NCBI RefSeq assembly: GCF_000194625.1
Contig: NC_015320.1
Location: forward strand, 682,001-746,000
DNA length: 64,000 bases
Reading direction: 5' to 3'
Source: Archaeoglobus veneficus SNP6
Lineage (GTDB): Archaea; Halobacteriota; Archaeoglobi; Archaeoglobales; Archaeoglobaceae
Position 1 is the stretch's first letter. Each line of letters opens with the position of its first letter. The position numbers and the translations under genes were made by a program. Positions 1 through 11,067 of this stretch are shown here, piece after piece. The notes under the pieces were generated by a model. The model was not told the origin of the DNA. It worked only from the letters and a program-made list of their open reading frames with translations, and did not search any database.

Positions 1-282
1 TCCGTCTCCCGCAAACACGACGACCTTTGTATCTTTACCCATCCTCTTAACGGCCCTCTCAATACCAGAAGCGACGGCAGCAGCATTCTCGAAAAGCATG
101 TGGATACACGGAATGCGCCAGGCAGAGCGGTTGTACAACCCCGTCGAGACCTCAAGGCATCCGGTTGCCATGCATGCGATGGCGTTTCGCCCTATGGCTT
201 TCAGGGCTATCCTCACTGCGAGAGTCTGTCCGCAGCCCGGGCATGCGGTATGGCCTGGAGCGAGCAGTTCTTCTGCGGGCAT
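1..282 (-). CDS. porB: 2-oxoacid:ferredoxin oxidoreductase beta subunit (5' part; runs off the left edge)
   Basis: This is the TPP-binding beta subunit of a pyruvate/2-oxoacid:ferredoxin oxidoreductase. Only the first 94 residues lie in the window. CPGCG (Cys14, Cys17) is the conserved start of the beta subunit, and FAGDG at the window edge is the Mg-TPP GDG motif. I chose the ATG at 282. The frame is open further upstream with a GTG, but the ATG gives the usual [11 protein letters not shown]-type beginning. It is the last visible gene of a coupled operon (porG, two porD/gltA chimeras, nfnA, porA). Whether the substrate is pyruvate or a branched-chain 2-oxoacid cannot be told from this fragment. 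Confidence 0.85.
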   Translation of the reverse strand, partial: MPAEELLAPGHTACPGCGQTLAVRIALKAIGRNAIACMATGCLEVSTGLYNRSAWRIPCIHMLFENAAAVASGIERAVKRMGKDTKVVVFAGDG

Positions 283-299
283 CCCCGCTACGCTATTGG

Positions 300-1451
300 T
301 TAAGCCCTTAACTTGAACCACACGACTTCACCTCCTTCAAGCTTCTTTGCCTTCTCAACAATCTCTTCGACGTCTGCAATACGGGTATCCCTTCCTCCGA
401 GGCCCACGACGAAGTTGCAGACCTTTGGTCTGGAATCCATCGTGTATAATGCAGCTTTGACTTCGCTGAAAAGCGGGCCCTCAAATCCGTAACTGAATGC
501 TCTGTCTATCACCACCACAGTTTCAACGTCTTTCAGCGTATTTCTCAGCTCATCAAACGGAAACGGGCGGTACGTGCGGAGCCTTACGAGTCCAACACCA
601 TTCATGTGCTCTATCGCCTCCTTTATCGTACCACATATGGAGCCCATGGCAATCAGGGCTACTTCTGCGCCATCCATGTTGTAAGTTTCAATCAGACCGT
701 TGCCGTAGGTTCTTCCAAACATCTTTCTGTACTCTCTGTTGGCTCTGATAATCCGTCGCTTGGCGTTCTCCATTGCCTTCTGCTGTTCCCACTTGAACTC
801 CATGTAGTCACTCGGCAGAGCGTAGACTCCGAACGTCATGGGATTCTCAGGATCAAGCCTGTACTCGGGCTCGTACGGCGGCAGGAATTCATCCACGAGC
901 GCCCGATCTGGCAGGATGACCGGCTCATACGTATGCGTGAGGACATAACCATCCATGCAGATCATCGCCGGCAGCATGACGTCGCTGCTCTCCGCTATTC
1001 TATAAGCCTGTATCGTGAGATCCACGGCTTCCTGAACCGATTCTGCGTAGAACTGCATCCAGGATGTGTCCCGCTGGGACATGGAATCGGAGTGATCGTT
1101 CCAGATGTTCAGCGGGGCACTCAAAGCCCTGTTTGCAACGGTCATAACCACCGGCAGTCTCATTCCGGAGACGGCATGCAGAACCTCGTGCATCAAAGCC
1201 AGGCCTTGAGATGACGTGGCGGTATATGTTCTCATCCCGCACGCCTCTGCTCCGGCGATGAGGGATAGAGCAGAATGTTCGGACTCAACGTTAACGAACT
1301 CTGCATCGAGAGTCCCGTTCGCAACGAGTTCTGCCAGCCTCTCCACGATGTGAGTCTGAGGGGTTATGGGGAATGCAGCAATGACGTCAGGCCTGCAGAG
1401 CGCAACAGCCTCAGCAATGGAATGCGAGCCTTCCTGAACGACGTATTTCAT
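300..1451 (-). CDS. porA: 2-oxoacid:ferredoxin oxidoreductase alpha subunit
   Basis: This is the alpha subunit of the heterotetrameric (alpha, beta, gamma, delta) 2-oxoacid:ferredoxin oxidoreductase, which oxidatively decarboxylates 2-oxoacids to acyl-CoA and passes electrons to ferredoxin. The 383 residues match the family length. The N-terminal pyrimidine-binding domain carries [22 protein letters not shown] and [11 protein letters not shown], followed by a transketolase-C-like domain ([17 protein letters not shown]). Its ATG overlaps the stop of the upstream chimeric gene as ATGA (1448-1451), so translation is probably coupled. porB follows about 17 bp downstream of its stop. Confidence 0.92.
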   Translation of the reverse strand: MKYVVQEGSHSIAEAVALCRPDVIAAFPITPQTHIVERLAELVANGTLDAEFVNVESEHSALSLIAGAEACGMRTYTATSSQGLALMHEVLHAVSGMRLPVVMTVANRALSAPLNIWNDHSDSMSQRDTSWMQFYAESVQEAVDLTIQAYRIAESSDVMLPAMICMDGYVLTHTYEPVILPDRALVDEFLPPYEPEYRLDPENPMTFGVYALPSDYMEFKWEQQKAMENAKRRIIRANREYRKMFGRTYGNGLIETYNMDGAEVALIAMGSICGTIKEAIEHMNGVGLVRLRTYRPFPFDELRNTLKDVETVVVIDRAFSYGFEGPLFSEVKAALYTMDSRPKVCNFVVGLGGRDTRIADVEEIVEKAKKLEGGEVVWFKLRA

Positions 1452-1930
1452 TTAACCTCAACCTCCATGGTTATCGCTCCGAGGGGACATACCTCAGCGC
1501 AGATTCCGCATCCCTTGCAGTAGTCATAGTCTGGCTCGAAGAAACCCTCCTCGTTGAGAACCATGCATCCCTCCGGGCAATACATCCAGCAGATCCCGCA
1601 TTCGACGCACCTGATCTCGCACTGCGTTTCTTGAGGACAGACTCTACCGCATATCGCTGGCAGCGCGTTCTTCTCTCTGAGTATCTTTGCAGCCCTCTCT
1701 AAGTCTCCTTCAACTATGCACGCTATGAAGCCGGGGATGTCTATTTCCACCGGACAGCCTGAAATACAGCCCGGTTCGAGACAGCGCAGACAGCGCTTCG
1801 CTTCCTGCACAGCCTGCTCGTACGTGTAGCCGAGGGCAACCTCCTCGAAGTCTCTTATCCTTTCCTCCGGAGACCTTTCAGGCATTGGTGTCTTCTTTTT
1901 CTGATATTCCTTCAGGAGTGGCTTCTGCAT
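1448..1930 (-). CDS. Chimeric Fe-S protein: N-terminal half of GltA/NfnB joined to the C-terminal half of PorD
   Basis: Residues 1 to about 106 are the Fer4_20 domain that normally begins NfnB/GltA-type flavoproteins, with CLRC, CISGCPVEIDIPGFI and CGRVCPQETQCEIRC. The chain then continues directly as the C-terminal part of a PorD delta subunit, a two-[4Fe-4S] ferredoxin with CVECGICWMYC and CKGCGICAEVCP. The last cysteine of the GltA part supplies the first ligand of the PorD C-x2-C-x2-C-x3-C motif. The complementary halves sit in the gene at 2770-3933. I chose the ATG at 1930 (MQKPLLKEYQ) because GGTGTGGGGA precedes it. The gene overlaps nfnA by 19 bp and ends ATGA with porA. It probably carries four clusters and wires the oxidoreductase to NfnA/NfnB; that role is inferred. 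Confidence 0.85.
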   Translation of the reverse strand: MQKPLLKEYQKKKTPMPERSPEERIRDFEEVALGYTYEQAVQEAKRCLRCLEPGCISGCPVEIDIPGFIACIVEGDLERAAKILREKNALPAICGRVCPQETQCEIRCVECGICWMYCPEGCMVLNEEGFFEPDYDYCKGCGICAEVCPLGAITMEVEVK

Positions 1931-2769
1931 TCCCCACACCCTCCGATTTCCTCTAAAAACAGCCTTTTCGCGAGTTCTTCCTCCTCTCTGTACGTGCCGA
2001 GCCTTTTGATGAGCAGATCAAAATCAACCTGGTGAGCATCAAATTCCGGGCCGTCAACGCACGCAAACTTCGTCTCTCCCCCAACCTCAACCCTGCATGC
2101 ACCGCACATTCCCGAACCGTCAACCATTATTGGGTTCAGGCTCGCAATGGTCTTCACTCCGTAGGGCTTTGTCGTTAAAGCGACGAACTTCATCATAATT
2201 GCCGGGCCAACGGTAACGACCCTGTCCACCTTCCTGCCATTTTCGAGTATTTCCTTCAGCGGCTCGGTAACGACCCCTTTTCTACCGTAGGAACCATCAT
2301 CCGTCGTCACTATGAGTTCGTCGCTGACTGCACGCATCCTGTCCTCCCAGATGAGTAAGTTCTTGCTCCTTGCCCCTATTATGGATATGACTTCGTTTCC
2401 GGCCTGTTTTGCCTTTCTTGCAATCGGATAGACTGCAGCGATTCCAACACCTCCACCGACAAAGACAATCGTTTCGTTCTCGGGAATCTCTGACGGGTTT
2501 CCAAGAGGGCCGGCAATATGGGCCATCTCGTCGCCCACACCAAGCCTCCCGAGTTTCATTGTTGTTTTTCCGATTTCGAGGAAAACGATTGTAATCGTTC
2601 CGGCTTTTCTGTCGTAATCAGCTATCGTTAGCGGTATACGTTCACCCCTCTCGTCAACAACGACGATCACGAACTGGCCAGGCTCGGCCTTCTTTGCGAT
2701 AATGGGCGCGTCAACAACAATCTCCTTGATGTTTTCAGCAAGCTCAACCTTTTCGAGTATGACAGCCAT
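1912..2769 (-). CDS. nfnA: Ferredoxin-NADP reductase / Nfn alpha-like flavoprotein subunit
   Basis: This 285-residue FNR-family protein resembles the small subunit (NfnA, sulfide dehydrogenase alpha) of NADH-dependent reduced ferredoxin:NADP oxidoreductase. An FAD-binding barrel (residues about 1-95) is followed by an NAD-binding half (IVFVGGGVGIAAVYPIA) and a C-terminal cysteine cluster, GMCGACRVEVG, with a later FACVDGPEF, which is the [2Fe-2S] site of the family. Its ATG directly follows the TGA of the flavoprotein chimera, with GAGAGGTGATTG as ribosome binding site. The usual partner NfnB is here split between the two flanking chimeric genes. It presumably passes electrons between NAD(P)H and the ferredoxin pool. 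Confidence 0.87.
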   Translation of the reverse strand: MAVILEKVELAENIKEIVVDAPIIAKKAEPGQFVIVVVDERGERIPLTIADYDRKAGTITIVFLEIGKTTMKLGRLGVGDEMAHIAGPLGNPSEIPENETIVFVGGGVGIAAVYPIARKAKQAGNEVISIIGARSKNLLIWEDRMRAVSDELIVTTDDGSYGRKGVVTEPLKEILENGRKVDRVVTVGPAIMMKFVALTTKPYGVKTIASLNPIMVDGSGMCGACRVEVGGETKFACVDGPEFDAHQVDFDLLIKRLGTYREEEELAKRLFLEEIGGCGECRSHS

Positions 2770-4466
<1,697 letters not shown>

Positions 4467-4630
4467 GGTGAACCACCAAACTTAACTATTAATTATTGTA
4501 ATTCGATACATGACGACTCTTAAATTTTTCGATAGTAGTGTAGATTTTCACATCCTATTAATTAAAATATAACAATAAAGATTAAAAAGTAACGAATAAT
4601 AAAGATAATTATTTATAATTAACAAAGGGT

Positions 4631-5269
4631 TCAGGCAAAAACCTGCTCAATTCTGTAGTCACGTGCAAGTGCTCGTGCATTTTGTTCGACAGGCCACTTA
4701 TGGGCAAATTCTTCGTAAATTCTCCATGTTGCGGCGGCGACCCCTTCAGCAATATCATTGTACTTTTCGGTTATTGCATCCGTTATGGATTGTATGGAAA
4801 GAACACCAAGGGCAGCTACCGCGCCAAGCATAACCGTGTTGACAAAAGGTTTTGCAAGGAGTTTGAAGACAAATTCCATGTCTTCATACCTTCTAACGTG
4901 AAAGCAGTCTGGTATGTTGTGTGAATCGCTGAAAAGTAACTGGAGTGAGCTGAATATATGCCCTGTAGCATCTACAGTTTTAACAGGTACGTCAGCAAAC
5001 GAGAAATCCTCTGAGGGACTGGAGGAGTCAACGAAAATAATTCCAGCGTCTTCGACATCTGTGCTGTACATGTATGTCTCATCCTGGAGGATAGCAATAT
5101 CAGGTTTGCAATTTATGCTTCTTACTCTGATAGGTCTTCTGTCAATTCTACAGAAGGATAGGTTGTCAGATACAAAGCCTTGACAGAATTTTCCCTCTCT
5201 GAGAGCTGCGGCACTGAGGATTTCTATTGCACGTGGATCTCCACTTCCGTAAAAGCCTACTTCTATCAT
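4631..5269 (-). CDS. Diverged orphan PorG-like protein
   Basis: This 212-residue paralogue of the neighbouring PorG keeps the general plan (FCRIDRRPIRVRS, PDIAILQDETYMYSTDV, KPFVNTVMLGAVAALGVLSI). The glycine-rich HGRGGQG motif has become YGSGDPR, and there is an insertion around residues 105-130. It has no alpha, beta or delta genes of its own. I chose the ATG at 5269, which has GGGGGAT upstream, over an upstream in-frame start. It could be a regulatory or substitute gamma subunit, or a decaying duplicate. The flanks (4467-4630 and 5270-5529) are AT-rich with no recognisable gene. Confidence 0.72.
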   Translation of the reverse strand: MIEVGFYGSGDPRAIEILSAAALREGKFCQGFVSDNLSFCRIDRRPIRVRSINCKPDIAILQDETYMYSTDVEDAGIIFVDSSSPSEDFSFADVPVKTVDATGHIFSSLQLLFSDSHNIPDCFHVRRYEDMEFVFKLLAKPFVNTVMLGAVAALGVLSIQSITDAITEKYNDIAEGVAAATWRIYEEFAHKWPVEQNARALARDYRIEQVFA

Positions 5270-5529
5270 AGGTATCCCCCAAATTAAACTATTAATCATG
5301 GTAGTTTAAGTTAAAGTTTTTAAGCTTTTCGAAAAAATATTAGTTTTGTAAATTAACTAATTAAAATACTTTATTCAAATTTAAATATCATGATTAATAA
5401 GTATAATTATTAAATCTGATAAATTTATAGGAAGCTACCAGTATTGCTCTGCTCGGGTAAATCGTTGAAAAATAACAAAAAGTAATAACTCCGAAAACAT
5501 ATTTATACCGAATTGACCCTCCTGTATTC

Positions 5530-5724
5530 ATGTCCGAAGCTGAAAAGCTAAAGCACCTGCTCGAGCACTGGATAGAACACAGCAGGGAGCACACGGCAAA
5601 GTATGTGGAATGGGCAGAGCGGATAAAAGGAGAAAATCCGGAAGTTTCGGATATGCTGATGGAGGCAGTGAGGAAGTTTGAGGAGGGTGAGAAACTGCTC
5701 GAAAAAGCAATGGAACTGCTTTAG
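5530..5724 (+). CDS. Small helical protein, unknown function
   Basis: This 64-residue, highly charged protein is predicted to be helical throughout, with histidines spaced along the first helix (KHLLEHWIEHSREHTAKYVEWAERI). Small archaeal and bacterial proteins with this LxHLLxHWIEHNxxH pattern are known but I cannot name a function. The clustered histidines could bind metal; that is speculation. The ATG lies about 30 bp downstream of an A/T-rich box (catatttataccg), consistent with a near-leaderless transcript. It stands alone between the porG-like gene and thiC. Confidence 0.7.
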   Translation: MSEAEKLKHLLEHWIEHSREHTAKYVEWAERIKGENPEVSDMLMEAVRKFEEGEKLLEKAMELL

Positions 5725-5829
5725 TCGTCCCTTTTACTTTATCCGTTCGTCCCCGGTATTGCAAAAATTATTGATGTCCTCTTTAATCCGATACTCCCGT
5801 AAATCTTGAGATTTCCAACCACCATCGAA

Positions 5830-7116
5830 TTAAACACCTTTCCACTCCTCAAGCGCCTCCTTCACGAGCTTTATTGCACACAGATCCCCACACATGCTGC
5901 ACGCTTCGCTGTTCGATTTCCGGCTTTCCCATATCTTTCTGGCCTTCTCAGAATCGATAGCAAGTTTAAACTGCTTTTCCCAGTCGAGGTTCTTCCTTGC
6001 GAGGGACATCTCGTAATCTACTCTCCTTGCTCTCTCCCTCTGCCCCTCCTTGACAAGATCAGCTGCATGGGCGGCAATCTTTGCAGCTATAACGCCCTCT
6101 CTGACGTCTTCAACTGTAGGCAGTGCGAGGTGTTCGGAAGGAGTGACGTAGCAAATTAAGTCAGCCCCATACATCCCTGCAACGGCGGCACCTATAGCCG
6201 CTGCGATATGATCATAACCAGCGGCAATATCGGTAACAAGAGGGCCAAGGAGGTATAATGGAGCGTTATCGGTTACGTACTTCATGGCCTTAACCGACGT
6301 TTCGATCTCATCGATTGGCACATGTCCTGGCCCCTCAACCATCGCCTGCACGCCAGCATTTCTGCATTTCTCCACGAGTTCACCGAGGAGTATGAACTCG
6401 GTGAACTTAACGCGGTCGCTTGCGTCGTGGATGCATCCCGGTCTGAACGCATCACCAAGGCTAATGGTTACATCGTACTCCTTCAGAATCTCGAGGAGGT
6501 AGTCAAAGTTTTCGTAGTAGGGGTTCTCCTTCTCGTTGTGAAGCATCCAGCCAATTGTTATTGCCCCGCCTCTGCTAACAACACCCAGCAGCCTGTTACT
6601 CCTCTTGAGCCTCTCGACGCTCGTCCAGTTAACGCCTGCGTGTATGGTCATAAAATCGACGCCATCCTTTGCCTGCTTTTCCACAGCTTTAAAGAAATCA
6701 TCTTCATCCATATCAACAACAACGCCCGCACTTCGGGCGGCCTGATAGATGGGGACTGTGCCAAAGGGCACATCGATGGCTTTCATTATCTTCTTTCTTA
6801 TCTCGTCTATATTTCCCCCTGTTGAGAGATCCATGATAGCGTCTGCACCATGTTTCTGGGCAACAACAGCCTTTTCGACTTCTTCGTCAACGTTAACGTA
6901 GTCTATTGACGTGCCAACATTTGCATTAATCTTGGTGCGCATAAAGCGGCCTATGGCCTTTGGTATGCTATCACGGTTAACGTTCTTAGGAATTACTACC
7001 TCTCCTCGAGCAATGAGCCTGATAAGTAAATTCAGCTCAATACCTTCGAAACGTGCAACTTCATGCAACCATTCGGGAGCGTTGCCTCTCTTTGCAATCT
7101 CCATCAGGGTTTCCAT
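5830..7116 (-). CDS. thiC: Phosphomethylpyrimidine synthase ThiC
   Basis: ThiC is the radical-SAM enzyme that converts aminoimidazole ribotide to HMP phosphate for thiamine synthesis. The 428 residues fit the compact archaeal form. The C-terminal [4Fe-4S]/SAM site is visible as CSMCGDLC (Cys406, 409, 413). Conserved stretches include [45 protein letters not shown] and [14 protein letters not shown] see no TPP riboswitch in the roughly 110 bp upstream. The gene stands alone, with the small gene at 7228-7401 upstream on the same strand. Confidence 0.96.
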   Translation of the reverse strand: METLMEIAKRGNAPEWLHEVARFEGIELNLLIRLIARGEVVIPKNVNRDSIPKAIGRFMRTKINANVGTSIDYVNVDEEVEKAVVAQKHGADAIMDLSTGGNIDEIRKKIMKAIDVPFGTVPIYQAARSAGVVVDMDEDDFFKAVEKQAKDGVDFMTIHAGVNWTSVERLKRSNRLLGVVSRGGAITIGWMLHNEKENPYYENFDYLLEILKEYDVTISLGDAFRPGCIHDASDRVKFTEFILLGELVEKCRNAGVQAMVEGPGHVPIDEIETSVKAMKYVTDNAPLYLLGPLVTDIAAGYDHIAAAIGAAVAGMYGADLICYVTPSEHLALPTVEDVREGVIAAKIAAHAADLVKEGQRERARRVDYEMSLARKNLDWEKQFKLAIDSEKARKIWESRKSNSEACSMCGDLCAIKLVKEALEEWKGV

Positions 7117-7227
7117 GAAACTGCATGTTTATGAATGATTGATAAATACTTTGCTGGTTCAAAGAATAGGTGTACAATACAAGGACTAAGGCGAGACACA
7201 CAAACTTCGAAGCTGCAATCCGAGGTC

Positions 7228-7401
7228 TTAGTACTCGAATATCACATGCCTGGTTTCAACATGGAAACCCTTGTCTTCAAGGGCTCTTACAAAAAGTTCG
7301 GCTTCTTTCTCGTTTCTGGCAAATATTCTTGCCTCGATGAGCCATACAATTTCTTCTTTTTCCTCCTCAAGTTCGTCCAGTCTTACTACCACCCGCTCCA
7401 T
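7228..7401 (-). CDS. Small acidic protein of 57 residues, unknown
   Basis: This is a short open frame with a coding-like composition: MERVVVRLDELEEEKEEIVW, then an alternating strand/helix pattern ending HVETRHVIFEY. It could form a small beta-alpha-beta fold, with strands at each end and a helix (NEKEAELFVRALEDKG) between. I do not recognise the family. The start is an ATG with weak upstream complementarity. It lies upstream of thiC on the same strand, separated by about 110 bp. The 267 bp between it and the next gene (7402-7668) is AT-rich with nothing else visible. Confidence 0.6.
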   Translation of the reverse strand: MERVVVRLDELEEEKEEIVWLIEARIFARNEKEAELFVRALEDKGFHVETRHVIFEY

Positions 7402-7668
7402 GAAAGATGTTACACTTCGACATATATAAATCTATGCTTCGACGTAAGACGAAATAAATTGAAATAGCGCCAAGTATCTTAATGATAAATCTTGTAAAAT
7501 TGACAGTCGTCGAACAATTCTAATTTTTAATCATTAAAAATTTTAGTGTATTGTTATATCGGTCAGTAGAGTACATAATATAAATTATAAAAAGTTACTT
7601 ATCCTTTCATTGAAACAAGCTGCGAAAAAGATTTAAAAAAAGACAATATATTTAATTCGGGATCAAAA

Positions 7669-8613
7669 ATGTACCAGATCGTTGAGGAAGCTGCCGAGAA
7701 AATCAGGACAATGGAAGTGAGAGGGGCTGCAAGAATTGCGAAGTTTGCCGCAGAAACTCTCAAAAAGTTTGCAGAAGCTGTGGAATCCAACTTTGACGAA
7801 AACATGAACAAAGCTGCGGAGATTCTTCTCAACACCCGTCCCACTGCAGTAAGCCTTTACAACGCCATTAACTACGTAATGCGCTACGAAGGTGAAAACG
7901 ATGCAGAAAAAAGAGAAAACGCGGTAAAGAGGGCAGAAGAATTTATCAGATGGGTTGAGACAGCCCATGAGCGCATTGGAAAAATTGGGGCAAGGAGGAT
8001 ACGAAAAAATTCCGTCGTGATGACTCACTGCAATTCGTCTGCAGCACTCGCGGTGATAAAAGAGGCGTTCAGAGAGGGCAGGGTTGCGGAAGTTTTTGCC
8101 ACCGAATCGAGACCGCGGCTTCAAGGGCATCTTACCGTGAGAGAGCTCAGCAACGCGGGCATTCCTGCTACGCTAATCGTCGATTCTGCCGTCCGGTATT
8201 TTATAGAGGATGTCGATTACGTGGTTGTTGGAGCCGACACCATTACAGCAAACGGAGCACTGATAAACAAGATAGGCACGTCGCAAATTGCTCTGGCGGC
8301 GAAGGAAGCAAGAGTTCCGTTCATGGTGGCTGCCGAGACCTATAAATTCAGCCCGAAGACGCTGTTCGGTGAGCTCGTTGTTATAGAAGAGAGGGATGCA
8401 AGCGAAGTAGCTCCGCCCGAAATTCTGAGCCTTAAGGGTGTTCGGGTTAGAAATCCTGCCTTCGACGCAACTCCGAGGGAGTACATCGACGTGATCATCA
8501 CCGAGATTGGTGCAATTCCCCCAGAAATGGCGTACCTCGTGATAAAGGAAAGGCTTGGATATGCCGTATTCGAGGAGGGCGAACTGAAGATATCTCCGAA
8601 GCACTTTGACTGA
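7669..8613 (+). CDS. Ribose-1,5-bisphosphate isomerase (eIF2B-like family)
   Basis: This enzyme converts ribose-1,5-bisphosphate to ribulose-1,5-bisphosphate in the archaeal AMP pathway that feeds type III RubisCO. The 314 residues match the family. The catalytic cysteine is in MTHCNSS (Cys121) and the aspartate in VVGADTI (Asp190). RGAARIAKFA, TRPTAVSLYNAINYVM, NKIGTSQIALAAKE and VRNPAFDATPREYIDVIITE are signatures of this subfamily rather than of eIF2B proper or methylthioribose-1-phosphate isomerase. It is monocistronic, with an AT-rich promoter region upstream. Confidence 0.92.
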   Translation: MYQIVEEAAEKIRTMEVRGAARIAKFAAETLKKFAEAVESNFDENMNKAAEILLNTRPTAVSLYNAINYVMRYEGENDAEKRENAVKRAEEFIRWVETAHERIGKIGARRIRKNSVVMTHCNSSAALAVIKEAFREGRVAEVFATESRPRLQGHLTVRELSNAGIPATLIVDSAVRYFIEDVDYVVVGADTITANGALINKIGTSQIALAAKEARVPFMVAAETYKFSPKTLFGELVVIEERDASEVAPPEILSLKGVRVRNPAFDATPREYIDVIITEIGAIPPEMAYLVIKERLGYAVFEEGELKISPKHFD

Positions 8614-8625
8614 TTCAGCGAGAAA

Positions 8626-9462
8626 TTACAGGAAGTAAGGGATCACGTATTTTGCAGCAAGGAAAAGTATCAGCACACCAAGCACAGATTTTATTATCTT
8701 TTCAGGCATGTGCTTCTGGAGCCGTGCTCCTGCATACATTCCTGCAAAACCTCCAATGCCAAGAAGTAGACCGATAATCCATTTCGGTGGATAGCCAAGG
8801 TAGCAGTAGAAGAGTACTCCAAAGATTGACGTCGATAACGTGCCGAGCAGTGTGGCTCCCGCTACCGTGTATACGGGGAGACCGAAGACTGTGACGAGGA
8901 AAGGAGCTATAATCGCTCCTCCACCAATTCCGTAGATCCCCCCGACTATGCCTATAGTGAATGAGAGGGCAAGCAGAGCAGGGATGGAAACTCTGAACTC
9001 TCTTCCCATGAATTCGTAAATGAGCTCTTTGGCGGAGATTTTCTTGTACTTAACCTCTGTTACTCCTGTAGCTCCTTCAGACCGTCCGGTTTTGTCTTTT
9101 CCTGCAGAAATAAGAAGTCTTAAAGCGAGGTAAAAGAGAACACATCCAACGAAGAGTTTGAACGTCTTTGGGTCGGGAAGGTATGTGATCCTGATTAAAG
9201 CTCCAAGGAACACGCCCGGCAGGGTCCCGGCTATTATAACGGCAGCGAGATATATATTCAGCCTACCCTCTCTCGCATACCTGTAAACCCCACCAGGAAT
9301 CGCTGCAATGTTGTAGAGCAGATTGGTGGCGCTGACAGCTGGAGACGTGAAATTGAGCACACTCATCTGGAATGGTAGAAGGAGAAACGCTCCCGAGACT
9401 CCTGCCTGAGACGTGAAGATAGATATTACGAATGAGACTACCGGCAGAGCGAGAAGCTCCAT
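8626..9462 (-). CDS. TauE/SafE family anion permease
   Basis: This 278-residue integral membrane protein belongs to the TauE/SafE (DUF81) family, whose members export sulfite, sulfoacetate or related anions. It shows two homologous membrane halves, each starting with a glycine-rich motif (SQAGVSGAFLLLPF near residue 18 and VGGIYGIGGGAIIAPFLV near residue 172), separated by a charged cytoplasmic loop. About eight membrane segments are likely. Sulfite or thiosulfate transport would suit a sulfur-metabolising host, but the substrate cannot be read from the sequence. It converges with the R15P isomerase gene. Confidence 0.85.
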   Translation of the reverse strand: MELLALPVVSFVISIFTSQAGVSGAFLLLPFQMSVLNFTSPAVSATNLLYNIAAIPGGVYRYAREGRLNIYLAAVIIAGTLPGVFLGALIRITYLPDPKTFKLFVGCVLFYLALRLLISAGKDKTGRSEGATGVTEVKYKKISAKELIYEFMGREFRVSIPALLALSFTIGIVGGIYGIGGGAIIAPFLVTVFGLPVYTVAGATLLGTLSTSIFGVLFYCYLGYPPKWIIGLLLGIGGFAGMYAGARLQKHMPEKIIKSVLGVLILFLAAKYVIPYFL

Positions 9463-9535
9463 TGGGGTGGATTGTAAAAAAAGTATAAAAATGTTTAGCA
9501 GAGTTTACTTTCTATTCTGAAGCTCTCAGTATCAC

Positions 9536-10531
9536 TCAGCCGTCGGGAAACCCCGGTATTATCTCCCTACCCATTATTTTGATTGCCTTTGCCTTGTTCG
9601 GGCCGAGGGGGCTTCCTGCAACGACCTGCGTAACACCGACCTTGCTAAGTTCCTCAATTCTTTCAATTACCTCGTCTGGTGTACCACTTATCGAGAAGAT
9701 ATCTACCATCTCCTCTGTAACAGCCTCGTGTACACTCTTCCAGTCACCCTTTGTAAACGCATTGTTTAACGCAGTCTTCACTCTCATTACATCCTCCTGG
9801 CTTATTCCGTGCCTCTCGAAAACGATGTCCGGACTCCCAGCCACTATGAAAGCCACGACTATCTTTGCTGCATCCTTTGCTTTTTCTCCGTTTTTATCAA
9901 CACTAAGGGATGCATAAGCAACGACGTCGAAGTCTTTGTTTTTGTCCTTCAGTCCTTCTTCTATGTTCTGTCTTGCAACCTCGAAGTCTTTAGGATGCGA
10001 TGCGTTTATGAGCACACCGTCTCCTATCTCTGCTGCAAGTTTCAACATCTTAGGCCCCTGCGCTCCCACGTAAATCGGGATTCTTCCGGCCTTGAAATCA
10101 AGCCTCGCACCCTGCATCCTGAAGAAATCTCCGTCGTAGTTAACGGGTTTACCTGTGTGAAGGGCTTTTATAACCTCTACAGCCTCCTTTATCTTGCTAA
10201 GGGGTTTTTCCCATTTTACGCCTATTCTCTCAAGGGTAACTCTGTCTCCAGCAGCTATGCCAAGAACGGCCCTTCCACCACTTATCTCATTGACTGTAGC
10301 TATTGCCGACGCGATGATTGCCGGGTGAGTGTGGTATGGGTTGGCCACACCTGCCCCTATACGCATGTTCTGTGTCTTCAGCGCAATTAGCGTGAGCATT
10401 GCGTAGACGTTTCTGTTGTTGTAGTGGTCGGTAATCCATACGTATCCGAAACCATTATCTTCTGCAAGCTTGGAGTAATATTCAAGCTCGTAGTACCTCA
10501 CATTTGGGACAAACTCAATTCCGAACCGCAT
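9536..10531 (-). CDS. mer: F420-dependent 5,10-methylenetetrahydromethanopterin reductase
   Basis: Mer reduces methylene-tetrahydromethanopterin to methyl-tetrahydromethanopterin with F420H2, or runs the reaction in reverse in the oxidative C1 branch used by Archaeoglobus. The bacterial-luciferase-like TIM barrel is full length (331 residues from the chosen start). Conserved segments include MRFGIEFVPN, VWITDHYNNRNVY, GAGVANPYHTHPA, RAVLGIAAGDRVTL and IPIYVGAQGPKML. The ATG at 10531 is preferred because GGTGA lies just upstream; a longer in-frame start at 10546 exists. This is one of the strongest lineage markers in the window. Confidence 0.95.
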   Translation of the reverse strand: MRFGIEFVPNVRYYELEYYSKLAEDNGFGYVWITDHYNNRNVYAMLTLIALKTQNMRIGAGVANPYHTHPAIIASAIATVNEISGGRAVLGIAAGDRVTLERIGVKWEKPLSKIKEAVEVIKALHTGKPVNYDGDFFRMQGARLDFKAGRIPIYVGAQGPKMLKLAAEIGDGVLINASHPKDFEVARQNIEEGLKDKNKDFDVVAYASLSVDKNGEKAKDAAKIVVAFIVAGSPDIVFERHGISQEDVMRVKTALNNAFTKGDWKSVHEAVTEEMVDIFSISGTPDEVIERIEELSKVGVTQVVAGSPLGPNKAKAIKIMGREIIPGFPDG

Positions 10532-10634
10532 GTGTTCACCTGCCACAGCGGACTTTTTGAGAAAGATAAATCTTTCGTTTTCTAATGTTTAAACATGAGG
10601 GTGATTATTAATACCATCCCGTCATAGTAATGCT

Positions 10635-11048
10635 ATGAAGTACAGGTTTATTGACCACACAGCAGACATAGCCTTTGAGGTCTTTGGTAGCAGCATCGAG
10701 GAGCTGATCGAGAACGCAACCCTTGCATTTTGTGAGGCTTTCGCTTATTCCGAGAAGATCGAGGGCGAGGTTGAGAGGGAGGTGGAGGTTGAGGGTGATG
10801 CAGAGGACATGCTACTCTACCACTGGCTCAACGAGCTGCTTTACCTCTTCGACACGGAGTTCTTTGCTGCAAAGCAGGCTAAAGCTATCGTTGAAGGGGA
10901 TGGGATGTTAAAGGCGAGGGGTGTGCTTAAGGGAGGAAAGCTGACACCAGAAGCCGTGAAAGTTGAACCCAAGGCGATAACACTCCACAACTACAGGGTT
11001 GAGAAAAGGAATGGCGGCTGGTATGCGTTCGTGGTTGTGGATATTTAG
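10635..11048 (+). CDS. Archease
   Basis: Archease is the small metal-binding activator of the tRNA ligase RtcB and helps its guanylylation. The 137 residues are full length and include the invariant N-terminal FIDHTADIAFEVFG with its His-x3-Asp metal ligands, LLYHWLNELLYLFDTE in the middle, and the C-terminal aspartate (VVVDI). rtcB itself is not in the window. The gene is monocistronic and divergent from mer, with TATA-like sequence between the two. Confidence 0.94.
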   Translation: MKYRFIDHTADIAFEVFGSSIEELIENATLAFCEAFAYSEKIEGEVEREVEVEGDAEDMLLYHWLNELLYLFDTEFFAAKQAKAIVEGDGMLKARGVLKGGKLTPEAVKVEPKAITLHNYRVEKRNGGWYAFVVVDI

Positions 11049-11067
11049 TTTTGGATTGGCCTACTGC

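Noticed and set aside
606-1214. Open frame of 202 codons opposite porA
   Set aside because: It is antisense to a conserved gene and has no protein-like features.
7117-7227. Possible TPP riboswitch in the thiC leader
   Set aside because: The conserved CUGAGA and related core elements are absent and the region shows no matching stems.
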